The position numbers and the translations under genes are program-made. Below, in pieces: positions 18,499 to 27,234 of a stretch of 64,000 nucleotides of DNA. The stretch's first letter is position 1. Each line of letters opens with the position of its first letter. The stretch spans positions 1 to 64,000 of the forward strand of contig NC_007901.1 in the NCBI RefSeq assembly GCF_000013605.1, in the 5' to 3' direction. A model generated the notes under the pieces. The model worked only from the letters and a program-made list of their open reading frames with translations, did not search any database and was not told where the DNA came from. The stretch is from Rhodoferax ferrireducens T118. GTDB lineage: Bacteria; Pseudomonadota; Gammaproteobacteria; Burkholderiales; Burkholderiaceae_C.

Positions 18499-18867
18499 TC
18501 ACGGGCAAAGGTTTATGTTGGTGCCTGAGGTATTAAGCAACATATTCACAATCCCGACAGCTCCCAGCGCGATACTGAAGCCTCCTGCAATCTGCATCAT
18601 CTTCTGAAATGGCCCCGACAATTCGCCAAGACCGAACATGACTCCACCCAACGCAATTGCAATCACTGCCATCCACTTCACCCAGTTTCCAGACAATGTA
18701 CACGCCAATTTATTGCTAAACGTTTCCCAAGGCAGAGGCCCACTCTGCGCGTGCGCAAGATCGGGCAAAAGCGTCAATACCAAAAAGACAAACAACATGG
18801 CCAACATGAGTCGGAGTTTCAACTTGTCGTCTGACACGTTGCCGTGGGATATTGCGAGAGAATGCAT
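18499..18867 (-). CDS. trbC: VirB2/TrbC-like pilin precursor
   Basis: A 122-aa prepilin. It has a long leader of about 40 residues ending AHA-Q, then two hydrophobic helices (about 63-82 and 90-112) separated by a short polar loop (GELSGPFQKM), the standard VirB2/TrbC layout. The mature protein would be about 80 residues and form the conjugative pilus shaft. Two Cys (CTLSG and the C-terminal CP) could pair. It lies directly after trbB with no gap. Confidence 0.9.
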   Translation of the reverse strand: MHSLAISHGNVSDDKLKLRLMLAMLFVFLVLTLLPDLAHAQSGPLPWETFSNKLACTLSGNWVKWMAVIAIALGGVMFGLGELSGPFQKMMQIAGGFSIALGAVGIVNMLLNTSGTNINLCP

Positions 18868-19863
18868 TTAATGCTCCTGGTGGTTAAAAATTGATTTGAT
18901 GACGTAGGCGTTGGTGTTGGGATCGATTCCTTCGATCTCAATCAACTCGGTGATAAAGCGCCGGCCGTCGGCTTTCTTGAAGTGAGCGACGAATTGGATC
19001 GTGCGTCCGATGTTCCGCCTGATCGCAACAAGCGGCCAACTGGCATCCCCTTGCAGGCATAGGTCTTCCAGTCGCTCAAGTGCCATTCCTGCGGAGTTGC
19101 AATGTAGAGTGGTCATGCACCCGTGGTGGCCCGTATTGGCCGACGAGATGAAGTCCGCAGCAGCGCCATCTCTGAGTTCTCCGCAAATGATGCGGTCAAT
19201 ACTGTGACGCATCAATGACTTGAGGCACAGCGTGGCCGTTACTCCCTTTTGTGCGTTCGTTTCCAGTGGCAACCAGTTTTTGACGATCAGGGACAACTCA
19301 CGCGTGTCCTCAATCGTTCCCACACGATCACCCTCCGGGATTTCCCGGCTCAGCGCGTTCAGAAAGGTCGTCTTGCCCGAATCGGTGCCACCTCCAATGA
19401 GCATGTTGGCGCCCGCCTTGACTTTTTCAGAAAGAATTCGGGCCATTTCTGGGCTGATGACTTTCTGGTCAACGTAGTCTTGTAGCGACAGCACCCGGGG
19501 ACTGTGCTTTCGAATGGAAAGAGCCGTGCCCTTGGATGCGATGGGCGACAAGATGGCCGAGAACCGAAATCCTGGCATCTTGGCATCGACGATGGCAGAC
19601 GTAGTTGATGCAATGGATTCCTGACCCATGCTCGAAGCCAGTTCACGCACCGCAGACGATGCCGTCACCTCGTTGATTCCATTGACACTGGCCGGCTCCC
19701 TTCGACCAACTCTCGTCACCCAGGCATCATCGGGGCCGTTAAAGTTCACCTCCGTGACGCCATCCTGAAGGAAAAGTTCAAAGAGGGGCGAAAGACGGGC
19801 ACGAATCAAGTCAAACGCCTTTTCGGCGTTTTTTGCGGTTGCATCTATCTGAACAGTTGCCAT
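18868..19863 (-). CDS. trbB: VirB11/TrbB-like secretion ATPase
   Basis: A 331-aa hexameric VirB11/TrbB ATPase. The start chosen is ATG at 19863 (MATVQIDA); an upstream in-frame start would add 14 unconserved residues. Motifs: N-terminal domain with GVTEVNFNGPDDAWV, Walker A GGTDSGKT (158-165), Asp box (TIEDTREL), Walker B IICGELRDGAA and His box TGHHGCMTTLHCNSA. VirB11 switches the T4SS between pilus making and DNA transfer. It starts the trbBCDE group in the normal order. Confidence 0.95.
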   Translation of the reverse strand: MATVQIDATAKNAEKAFDLIRARLSPLFELFLQDGVTEVNFNGPDDAWVTRVGRREPASVNGINEVTASSAVRELASSMGQESIASTTSAIVDAKMPGFRFSAILSPIASKGTALSIRKHSPRVLSLQDYVDQKVISPEMARILSEKVKAGANMLIGGGTDSGKTTFLNALSREIPEGDRVGTIEDTRELSLIVKNWLPLETNAQKGVTATLCLKSLMRHSIDRIICGELRDGAAADFISSANTGHHGCMTTLHCNSAGMALERLEDLCLQGDASWPLVAIRRNIGRTIQFVAHFKKADGRRFITELIEIEGIDPNTNAYVIKSIFNHQEH

Positions 19864-19934
19864 AAGCTGATTTTGACCCAATCTGTGCTGAAAATATAAG
19901 AACAAACTACTGTTTTACGCTCGGTTTTCCCAAA

Positions 19935-20564
19935 TCAGCCCGTCTTTGCAGCGTTCGCTATGGCCTTTGATAGGGGCAACGCAATGACCAAAGTCCAGAT
20001 CGGCATAAACCATGGCGTAACGGCCCCAGGCAGAAGTAGATAGGCCAGCGGCGTGAAAATAATCGCAATCACGATGTGGAAGGACACCGCGAACTGGATC
20101 GGCGCATTCATCTGAATGAGGTCTTTCTTGATTCTTCTTTGCATGACTCCATCCACAATGGCTGCAAACAAAAAGAAGCCCACATATACCAACCACTGCA
20201 ACATGAGACTGCCGCGGAAAAATACGCCGTAAATCTGCAGCAGCATCGACTTGAGGTAGTTGTTTGTAAATGACGATGCGGTCTCGTTCGCATTTTTCGC
20301 AATCATCATGTTTCTGGTGTCGCTCTTCTTCACATAGCCGGTTTGAATCAGCTTGTCGATACCCGACGCGCCAACGGTGACGTCATACACAGCATTAGCG
20401 CGCGCAGTGATGGTGTCGACTCTGGCAACACCAAAGATTGCAGCGGACGATTCATACTCGGAGCGCAGCCTGGCTTCAGCCATTTCAGGCGACAGGATGG
20501 CAGGAACTATAAATATTGCCAGAAACAGCAAAATGATCCACAGTTTTACATGTGTCTTGACCAT
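19935..20564 (-). CDS. DUF4400-like integral membrane transfer protein
   Basis: A 209-aa membrane protein. It has an N-terminal helix (about 8-25), a long extracytoplasmic segment, and three more helices (about 118-140, 158-178, 182-200). The pattern RGSLMLQWLVYVGFFLFAAIVDG and MNAPIQFAVSF recalls DUF4400 proteins found beside coupling proteins and MOBH relaxases in integrative conjugative elements. Exact role unknown; context points to conjugation. 8 bp downstream of the 209-aa unknown gene. Confidence 0.7.
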   Translation of the reverse strand: MVKTHVKLWIILLFLAIFIVPAILSPEMAEARLRSEYESSAAIFGVARVDTITARANAVYDVTVGASGIDKLIQTGYVKKSDTRNMMIAKNANETASSFTNNYLKSMLLQIYGVFFRGSLMLQWLVYVGFFLFAAIVDGVMQRRIKKDLIQMNAPIQFAVSFHIVIAIIFTPLAYLLLPGAVTPWFMPIWTLVIALPLSKAIANAAKTG

Positions 20565-20572
20565 GGCTCACC

Positions 20573-21202
20573 TCAAAACATATCGTAAGAATGCATATCG
20601 ATGCCGGCACGCCCAATGGACATGGTGTCCTTGAATCGCAACAATCGCTGCAGCAGCATGTTTCGGGTTGCGTAGCGGCGCTCAGTCGTTGGCGCCAGCG
20701 CAGCTTCAAATTGGAGAGCTTGTCCACCCCACTTCACCCAATCGCTCAAAGCGCCGTGTTCCCAAGGTTCCCATTCGACTAGGCTATCGCCTCTCGATTG
20801 GAAGGTGCGAAAACACATCAACGCACTGGTTGCCGCAAGCACTCCATTGGCGAGGAACGTTGCCAGTTGATCTTTGGGGTCACGAATGGATTCGGTTCTC
20901 AAATAGCCGACCGTCGCGAAATCCAGTATTTCGCACAAAGCACTGTCGTAACCTGGGTTGCTCGACGGAAATGCAGGCGTAAAGAATTCCGCAAGCTTAT
21001 TTGCAAACTGTGACGCTGCTTCATAGGTCTCAACGATCGATGAACAGCCGTCATCGACCGTCTTGCTCTTGAGCGTAAGGGTCAGAATTGCCTCTGTCGT
21101 CATTCGAGACGCCGGTACCGGATAGCTGGGCGCCTGCTGCCTAGAAACGCAATGAAAGAGTTTTGTTGCGGGGGACCGACCGCCCGTGATTTTATTAAAC
21201 AT
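20573..21202 (-). CDS. Unknown transfer-operon protein
   Basis: A 209-aa protein I do not recognise. The start is ATG at 21202, which overlaps the traD stop (ATGTTTAA), so translation is probably coupled; longer upstream frames run into traD. It is mainly helical (ASQFANKLAEFFTPAFP; LATFLANGVLAATSALMCFRTF) and ends with an Arg-rich segment (ERRYATRNMLLQRLLRFKD). No signal peptide or clear membrane helix. Position between TraD and the DUF4400-like protein suggests a DNA-processing or coupling accessory role. Confidence 0.62.
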   Translation of the reverse strand: MFNKITGGRSPATKLFHCVSRQQAPSYPVPASRMTTEAILTLTLKSKTVDDGCSSIVETYEAASQFANKLAEFFTPAFPSSNPGYDSALCEILDFATVGYLRTESIRDPKDQLATFLANGVLAATSALMCFRTFQSRGDSLVEWEPWEHGALSDWVKWGGQALQFEAALAPTTERRYATRNMLLQRLLRFKDTMSIGRAGIDMHSYDMF

Positions 21203-23084
21203 TCTTGTGAACCAGCTTGGGCAAGCGGCCTTTAAATAGTTTTCCACCGCTGATTGAGGCAACGTAGTGCAAGTCGGGCAGGCGACCAAGCAAATAGCCA
21301 GGGAATATCTCTGCTGCCTGCTCTTTGACTGCATTGGTAACAGATCCCCCAAATTCCATGCCGGGTTCCTCCGTTCTGGTGCTCGACCCCATCGACGCCA
21401 TGGTCGAAGTTATCGTTGTTTCACCAAACGTCTCGGACATGTATTGCTGCGTCTTGGTGTCCACCACACGCAAACACAACCGGTTATTGCCGTTACCGAT
21501 GACCATGCGCGCAGCGTCCTCGGAATCAAATTTCCATATGTAGTCCGAGAAATTCTGGGTCGCCAGGTAAGTAATCATCCCGGCACCGCGACCCTTGTTC
21601 ATGATGGCAATCAGCGGTGGGGTGACCAGCTCGCAGGCCTCGTCACACAGGATATGAATCTTGGTTGAATCGGGGATTCCGTAGTTGTAGCGTGCGCCGG
21701 CCACCGCGCGAAGGTCAGCCAGTAAGACGGCGGCAATGGCACTGCCAACGGTCGCGTCGGCCAGCGAGTCGGTTGCGATATATAGCACCCGTTTGTCACG
21801 AATTATTTTCTCCATGTCGACGATTTCACGAGTATCCGCATAGTCGTTGTAATCGGGCGACAGGAGTTCATCCAGTGGCGAGGCAGTCAATTGCGTGAGC
21901 AATGGAATCATCCCGGCAATCATCTTGCCGTAGTGATCGCGGGCGTGTTCGGCGACACTGAGAATGCCGTTGACATCATCAATCTTGGAATCAACAGGAA
22001 CGACTTCATGGTAGACCTGGACCATGGCCTGTTGCCGGGGTGTGCCGGTTTGCATGCGGGGTTTGAATTTTTTTCCCGCAATTTTTTCCTCAAACGCCTT
22101 GACTTGGTCTTCCCATCCACCGGGCGACCATTGGTTGAAGAACTTTTTAAGACAAAGCTCTACCAACGGCTCAGGACCCGACTCTATATAGAAGCGCAGT
22201 TTTTTTAGCGATGGGCGCTCGTCCACATAGAGCAGCCCAGCAGTGATGGCGTACATGACACGCCAGCAAAATGCAATGAAGTTGTCGCCAGGGGCACCAC
22301 CCAAAATATCAGCAATCCGCGACGGTATCTCGGTCGCGCGTGAAAAATTCTTGGTCGGATCGATTCGAATGCTGCGCTCGGGAAACGCCGGGTGAAATTC
22401 ACAGAACGCATCGGGACGGCCGGCGGCCTTGCAAGTCCGAATCAAAGTCTCTCGGAGGTCCTTGTCGTATTTCGGATCAAAGACGATCAGAACATCACCT
22501 TTCTTGATCACTTGGTAGGCCAGCAGCTCGTAAAGACGGGTCTTGCCCGCGCCGGTGGTTCCAAAAAAGTTCCAGTTGCCCTCTGCGTGGTCCCAGGGAA
22601 TGGCAATCGCCTTTTCGTTAGGTTCAAGGCCATGAATCCATGGCTCACCCTTCACATTTGAGAAATCGTGCTGCCTACCCATGAGCTTGAGTGCCCACGC
22701 AGGAGGCAAAAGTCCTTCCATCTCGTATTTCTGTATCTCCGTTGCTCGCTGCGTGTGTTTTGTTGTCCAGCGAAAGCCCAAGCCCAGCCACAGCTGCTGC
22801 TTGCAATTCTTGATTTCTTGATCGACGTAGCTTGTTGGTGCGAGCCAAAAGGAGTTACCAGCCAAAGCGGACTTGGCCTCGAAAAGCCGCCACGACTGGT
22901 TTGCTCGATAGGCCGCCATTCCCAGTGAAGCACCGCAAAGTCCCACGCCCACCCCGATCGGCATGCCTGGTGTTAGCGCGGATGCGGCAAGCGAAGCAAC
23001 GGCGGAAAACGTCCACACTGCCGAGGCATTGAGCTCGTGGGCGGGGCGGTATAGATTCTCTACTTCGGTGGCTACAACAGGCAT
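21195..23084 (-). CDS. traD: TraD-type conjugative coupling ATPase (type IV coupling protein)
   Basis: A 629-aa VirD4/TraD-class coupling protein. Two N-terminal membrane helices (about 23-40, 43-60) anchor it. Walker A is GTTGAGKT (175-182), with IVFDPKYDKDL after it, Walker B near 480 (KIHILCDEACELV), and a conserved LATQNFSDY motif. This layout fits TraD of SXT/PFGI-1-type elements that accompany MOBH relaxases. It links the relaxase-DNA complex to the T4SS channel. It lies 8 bp after the relaxase gene. Confidence 0.92.
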   Translation of the reverse strand: MPVVATEVENLYRPAHELNASAVWTFSAVASLAASALTPGMPIGVGVGLCGASLGMAAYRANQSWRLFEAKSALAGNSFWLAPTSYVDQEIKNCKQQLWLGLGFRWTTKHTQRATEIQKYEMEGLLPPAWALKLMGRQHDFSNVKGEPWIHGLEPNEKAIAIPWDHAEGNWNFFGTTGAGKTRLYELLAYQVIKKGDVLIVFDPKYDKDLRETLIRTCKAAGRPDAFCEFHPAFPERSIRIDPTKNFSRATEIPSRIADILGGAPGDNFIAFCWRVMYAITAGLLYVDERPSLKKLRFYIESGPEPLVELCLKKFFNQWSPGGWEDQVKAFEEKIAGKKFKPRMQTGTPRQQAMVQVYHEVVPVDSKIDDVNGILSVAEHARDHYGKMIAGMIPLLTQLTASPLDELLSPDYNDYADTREIVDMEKIIRDKRVLYIATDSLADATVGSAIAAVLLADLRAVAGARYNYGIPDSTKIHILCDEACELVTPPLIAIMNKGRGAGMITYLATQNFSDYIWKFDSEDAARMVIGNGNNRLCLRVVDTKTQQYMSETFGETTITSTMASMGSSTRTEEPGMEFGGSVTNAVKEQAAEIFPGYLLGRLPDLHYVASISGGKLFKGRLPKLVHKNV

Positions 23085-23092
23085 GGCATTCC

Positions 23093-25021
23093 TTATTCGA
23101 GAATGAAACCGGCTTTACGGGCAAAATTAGTACGCAGCACAAGGCCGAGTTCTGTCTTTTTTGGGAACGGAATCGGCGTCAGGGTCCGCTGCGTCCCATT
23201 GAGGTTGGAGATTTCGATGTAGCCGGCGCCCTTGAGCGCTTCCATAATCTTTGACAACTGAATGGCTGATCCGTTGACCACGGCATAAGACACCGCCAGA
23301 CCCTCAGTGGTGCGCAGGAACTCTTGCGATGACTGGCCACGATTCCACAAATCACGCCAAGCCGCGACTTCCCGACAGATTGGCGCTCCCAGCTCAAGCA
23401 ACATGTCCGTGTCAAAGGTTTCCTGCACCAGGTCATCAACATCGGGCACTGTCGGAATGCCCGGCTTGGCTGAGGGCGCTCTCTTTGCAGCGACGGCGGG
23501 CTTTACCTGTTGCACTACATCCGAGGCGGGTGCAGGCGCGGCAGCCGATGTTTTTGGCGGCTCAGGTGCGGCGGGTTTAGATGCAACAACGGGCGCTATT
23601 TCGCCAGTCTCTTGATCGACCGACTCCAGAACCTTTGCTTTCAAGTCACTCTTGGGTGCGAGGATGGCAATTTCTTGGACCTCTTTGGCAAGCGCTGGGG
23701 CAACGCTCACAACGTCGGGCTTTGTGAGTGGGATTGCTACGGAAGGAGCCGGTTTGGCCGAGTTGACGCGCAACGTGTCAGCGACAGGTTTGACTTCGAG
23801 GTGACCCAGAATGGCCAGCGGCGACTGAATTCGCACAGCGGGCATGGGCGCACTTGCACCAACACTGGAACGTACGAGATGAATCCACGAACCATCCGGG
23901 GCAATGCTAATAATTCCAGCACGTCCCATCATTTCCGCCAGCGTTTCCTTCGCAGTCGGTACACCGGCAATCTTTTCGGTTTGGAGGTGGCCAAGGATCT
24001 CTTGGGACCCCATACGCCACGCGACGTAGAAACCATCGGCGCCGAAGTGGCAACGTCCCGACTTGGTATTGACCTGCCAGACGCCCGTGCGCAGCAGTGT
24101 GCGCATCGCGTCCATGAAATATGGCTCAAGTTGCGAGCCCGAGGTCAACTTTCCATATGTCGCCGGCGCGATCTCATGGTCTTGAGTGATAACGCGGCGA
24201 CGCACATCATTGATAAGCGCCGCCATCGTCGAATTGTCAGCAGTCGTGATGGAGCCGGAGGACACCCCGAAAATGGTTTCGACAATCTTGGAGTTGACGT
24301 TGTTTAGTTCAGACAGAACTTCATTGCCAACGACCGCGTTAACCGCCCAGGAGGAAAGCGTGTTGGCCACACTGCGCGCATCATCATGCTGGTGCCACCT
24401 GACGAAGAATCGATCTGCACCTTGTTGACGCGCCCATTCGGTCAGCGGAGCAACAAATGGCGACCACTGATTGCCCTTTGGATCAAAAATCATCATTTCG
24501 GTGAGCGGTCGAAAGAGTTCACAGGTCAAACCGGTCAAAAAGGCAGCATGTCGCCACGCCGCTTCAGTTTGTCGGCGACGCTCAATTCCCTCGTTTGCAG
24601 CAAAGATACGTCCATCGGCGGACTGGGCCGAACGAATGGCCATAGTCGCTGCGAAGCGGAACAGTCCCCCCGCCCCCGTGTGATGCTTGTCACGCGTGGC
24701 AGGAATGAGGTTAATCAGCTCGGCGGCCCGGCGCAGGGGGGCCAGATATCGACGCTCGAAATCATCATTGGCAATACCAAGATTGCGTTTCAGGAGGCGG
24801 ATCAGGTCTGCTTGGGTGGCCAGGACATCGTCTGGAGTTGCCAAACGGATTCCCGAGTCCATTGGGGGATAACGGGGGACACCTGGTTCGTTGGACGACT
24901 CGGGGGCAACCACCTGAACCATGGCCGTCGGGATGATGCCGGTTACTCGGACAGACGAGGGAACAGGAATAACCTTACGAGGGGTTCTTTTTATGAACGA
25001 GAAAACATCCGAAAAGCGCAT
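23093..25021 (-). CDS. traI: MOBH-type relaxase (TraI_2 family)
   Basis: A 642-aa TraI_2/MOBH-class relaxase. The N-terminal catalytic region contains the family signature KHHTGAGGLFRF (about 112-123) and a following helical region with DPKGNQWSPFVAPLTEWARQQGADRFFVRWH (about 180-210). A long Ala/Pro/Val-rich linker (about 410-520) leads to a C-terminal winged-helix-like domain (LEKGAGYIEISN-like segment near 600). At the position where many MOBH proteins have an LHD motif this protein reads FLTGL (see findings). It would nick oriT and pilot the strand. A 105-bp gap to flhC upstream probably contains its promoter. Confidence 0.82.
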   Translation of the reverse strand: MRFSDVFSFIKRTPRKVIPVPSSVRVTGIIPTAMVQVVAPESSNEPGVPRYPPMDSGIRLATPDDVLATQADLIRLLKRNLGIANDDFERRYLAPLRRAAELINLIPATRDKHHTGAGGLFRFAATMAIRSAQSADGRIFAANEGIERRRQTEAAWRHAAFLTGLTCELFRPLTEMMIFDPKGNQWSPFVAPLTEWARQQGADRFFVRWHQHDDARSVANTLSSWAVNAVVGNEVLSELNNVNSKIVETIFGVSSGSITTADNSTMAALINDVRRRVITQDHEIAPATYGKLTSGSQLEPYFMDAMRTLLRTGVWQVNTKSGRCHFGADGFYVAWRMGSQEILGHLQTEKIAGVPTAKETLAEMMGRAGIISIAPDGSWIHLVRSSVGASAPMPAVRIQSPLAILGHLEVKPVADTLRVNSAKPAPSVAIPLTKPDVVSVAPALAKEVQEIAILAPKSDLKAKVLESVDQETGEIAPVVASKPAAPEPPKTSAAAPAPASDVVQQVKPAVAAKRAPSAKPGIPTVPDVDDLVQETFDTDMLLELGAPICREVAAWRDLWNRGQSSQEFLRTTEGLAVSYAVVNGSAIQLSKIMEALKGAGYIEISNLNGTQRTLTPIPFPKKTELGLVLRTNFARKAGFILE

Positions 25022-25126
25022 GTCTTCATTTTGAAGAAACTTTTATTCACTATTGGCAGAAAACCCTATGAAAACGTTCTCGAAAACCAAAATAAAGTGT
25101 TTAGGCGGCGCTGGGCCGGGGGGAAC

Positions 25127-25660
25127 TTAAGCGGCCTGTCGTTTGCGCTTGGCTGTTCCTTCGCACGCCATGCATCGGAAAGATTTTGCGCTGAGGAATG
25201 GCGATCTGCAGATGTCGCAAGTTTCGATTGTCAGATCGTCAACTTCATAATTGAGATACAAAACGATCATCGCTTCGCAGCTAGCATTTTCAATGTCTGC
25301 ATGAAACGGCAAACTTCGCCGATCAGCCATGATTCTCCAGACCGAGCAAAGCGCATCAGCTCGGCTCCCGCCCGCGGCCAATGCGCGTTTGACCAACTTA
25401 AAACACTCGATATACAGGCTATGCGCCGGTGCGCTGATCAAGTGAATATTTTCGAACTTGATGTTGCGGCCGTGTCGTTTGTCAGGAGGAATGGGTGTGA
25501 TGCTGTCGTGAATTCGTTTGACCTCATTGAGGGACATCTGCTTTCCAATGACCTGATAAATCACTTTGGGGCGCACGCCGCAAAGGACCAGATCCTGCAC
25601 CCTCAGATGAACCACTCGTTCGCGCTCGATGCACGCATTCATATGCTGGCGCGGCGCCAT
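25127..25660 (-). CDS. FlhC-like transcriptional activator (SetC/AcaC-type)
   Basis: A 177-aa FlhC-family protein. The start chosen is ATG at 25660 (MAPRQHMN) because AGGAAGG lies 9 nt upstream; ATGs at 25696 and 25732 are alternatives but overlap flhD. The helical N-terminus (VIYQVIGKQMSLNEVKRIHDS...PPDK) and the zinc site near the C-terminus (CDIC, 11 residues, CMAC) match FlhC, whose four Cys bind zinc. Plasmid and ICE FlhDC relatives (SetCD, AcaCD) activate transfer genes, and this pair sits directly upstream of traI. A role as master activator of conjugation is inferred. Confidence 0.8.
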   Translation of the reverse strand: MAPRQHMNACIERERVVHLRVQDLVLCGVRPKVIYQVIGKQMSLNEVKRIHDSITPIPPDKRHGRNIKFENIHLISAPAHSLYIECFKLVKRALAAGGSRADALCSVWRIMADRRSLPFHADIENASCEAMIVLYLNYEVDDLTIETCDICRSPFLSAKSFRCMACEGTAKRKRQAA

Positions 25661-25685
25661 AAAGAAACGCCTTCCTGAGTTGGAT

Positions 25686-25970
25686 TCAGACAGCATGGAG
25701 CGTCCGCTCAGCTGGGTGGGCTCGCTCGGCATTCTGCGTTCGCTCAGTCAGCGTTTTCCATGCAAAGCACAGGATGCCCTTATTGGCCAACGCCATCAGT
25801 TCCTCGTGGCACATGTTGAGGATGCTTTCGGCCGACGCCTGATCAAAGTTGTACCTGAGCATGGCTTCGGAGGGTGAAGACTTGAACAACTCTCTGAATT
25901 GCACCAGCATCTGGTAGCAAAGATTCGTGACGTCGCGGTGAGCATTGCTCTGAGCAGCACTGTTATTCAT
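25686..25970 (-). CDS. FlhD-like transcriptional activator (SetD/AcaD-type)
   Basis: A 94-aa FlhD-family protein, starting at ATG 25970 (MNNSAAQ). The central part (LCYQMLVQFRELFKSSPSEAM, then LNMCHEELMALANKGILCFAW) follows the FlhD pattern of a dimerising helix and an HTH-like segment ending in a conserved hydrophobic-aromatic stretch. FlhD forms a heterohexamer with FlhC; the flhC-like gene begins 25 bp downstream. No flagellar gene is present, supporting a transfer-regulation role as in SetCD/AcaCD. Confidence 0.78.
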   Translation of the reverse strand: MNNSAAQSNAHRDVTNLCYQMLVQFRELFKSSPSEAMLRYNFDQASAESILNMCHEELMALANKGILCFAWKTLTERTQNAERAHPAERTLHAV

Positions 25971-26442
25971 GGCATATTTTTCACACAAAAGTGAAATAGA
26001 AATGAGACATTTCTGAATTTAACACATTTCGTTGCACTTTTGATAAAAATCATCATGGCTTTACCTAGTTCAAGCTAGACCTATGTCAAGGAAATGTGGC
26101 TTGGCTGGGATTTGCTAAAAAAGGCGGCTGGTGGGTGTTTAGGTTGGTCGAGACTCGCTTTTGATTGCGACCACCCGAAATTTTCAAAAATTGGTTGGAC
26201 TTGACAAATTCTTGCTGTTTTGTTTTGTAACAGCCACTATGCAAGTAAACTATTGGTTACATGCGCCAGGAAAAAACAGGCTGTTTCTCAATAGAATTGC
26301 GCGCTGCAAGGTGGCTTCCAGTTTTCTCATGTGTATGCAAAGAACTCTGCCCAACGAAATTCAAGACTGCACAGTGTCGATGGCGCTAAGGCAAAGATCG
26401 ACATATTTGTGAATGGCCCAGTACACATAAGAGTTGAAGGTT
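25971..26442. promoter_or_regulatory. Divergent regulatory region between flhDC-like and repressor genes
   Basis: A 472-bp AT-rich region with no convincing gene. It lies between the leftward FlhDC-like pair and the rightward HTH repressor. A candidate rightward promoter has TTGACA (26201-26206) and a weak -10 near 26225-26230. An inverted repeat, TGTAAC...GTTACA (about 26226-26261), follows and could be an operator. Another short palindrome, CTAG-TTCAAG-CTAG, is at about 26066. Together they fit an immunity-like switch where the repressor controls itself and the activators. The assignments are by eye. Confidence 0.5.
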
Positions 26443-27141
26443 ATGAAAACAATAAAAAGTGAAGAAAACTTGGTTTCCAAGGAACTCACAGTCATCTTTT
26501 GCGACCGACTGAACCAAATCATTGACAGACGCCCGGAGATCATTCGCGTAGGCCGAGGTCGAACCAACGACTTTGCAGCCAAATTCGTAATTCATTACAC
26601 AACTGCCCACCGGCTGTTGCATGGCTTGAGCCTGCCCTCGGCGACGCTTCTTTGCAACATCGCAGAGACCTTCGGCGTCACGGAATCGTGGTTGTTGGGC
26701 CGTGGCGCCCCCGATGTGGACGAGATGCTGGACGATTCGTTTGTGAAGTTGCACATCTTCAAACCGCGTTCGCCAGAAAACAATTTGTTCATCCTGTTTC
26801 CGGCCAGCGAATTGCCGCCTGGTACTGACTCCGCGACACTTCTTTACACGCGCACGGTCACCGAAAAAGGGGAGGACGAAGGCGTAGTGGTCCAACAGGT
26901 CGCTGCGCCCCAGGAGGGCAAGGTCCATCTTATTTACAACCCTGAGTTTGACAACACTTACTTGCGCCGGATCAATGTGATTCATACCCGTGGCGAATTG
27001 CTTTGCTTCTCGTTGGAGACGGGCACCATGGAAACCATGAAGATGTCTGATGTTGTTTTTGGCCAAAGCAAAGGCGCCACAAAGACGAGCATCATTGGAC
27101 CTGTGATCGCGCGTGTGAAGACCGGGTTCAAAGGAGACTGA
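26443..27141 (+). CDS. HTH (CI/SetR-like) transcriptional repressor
   Basis: A 232-aa regulator. ATG 26443 is preferred over a TTG 9 bp upstream. Residues about 10-75 form an HTH domain in the lambda CI style (FAAKFVIHYTTAHRLLHGLSLPSATLLCNIAETFGVTESWLLGRG). The C-terminal part is not an obvious S24 peptidase: no clear catalytic Ser/Lys pattern was found. It faces the FlhDC-like pair across a shared control region, the same logic as SetR and SetCD in SXT, so it probably represses transfer. It ends just before a strong bidirectional terminator. Confidence 0.72.
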   Translation: MKTIKSEENLVSKELTVIFCDRLNQIIDRRPEIIRVGRGRTNDFAAKFVIHYTTAHRLLHGLSLPSATLLCNIAETFGVTESWLLGRGAPDVDEMLDDSFVKLHIFKPRSPENNLFILFPASELPPGTDSATLLYTRTVTEKGEDEGVVVQQVAAPQEGKVHLIYNPEFDNTYLRRINVIHTRGELLCFSLETGTMETMKMSDVVFGQSKGATKTSIIGPVIARVKTGFKGD

Positions 27142-27184
27142 GCAAAGAATCACGGAGCCCTCCGTTTTTGACTGGACAAATAGA

Positions 27185-27223
27185 AAAACCCTCCAACGGC
27201 CACGAAGGCCTTTGGAGGGTTTT
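27185..27223. terminator. Bidirectional intrinsic terminator
   Basis: A near-perfect hairpin (AAACCCTCCAA-c-GGCC / GGCC-t-TTGGAGGGTTT, 6-nt loop) with A-rich and T-rich flanks on both sides. It lies between the convergent repressor (ends 27141) and primase (ends 27235), so it can stop both transcripts. Confidence 0.92.
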
Positions 27224-27234
27224 GTTTTTTGGTC

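Noticed and set aside
25127..25970. Flagellar master regulator with a motility role
   Set aside because: No flagellar gene is present, and the pair lies directly upstream of conjugation genes as SetCD/AcaCD-type regulators do.
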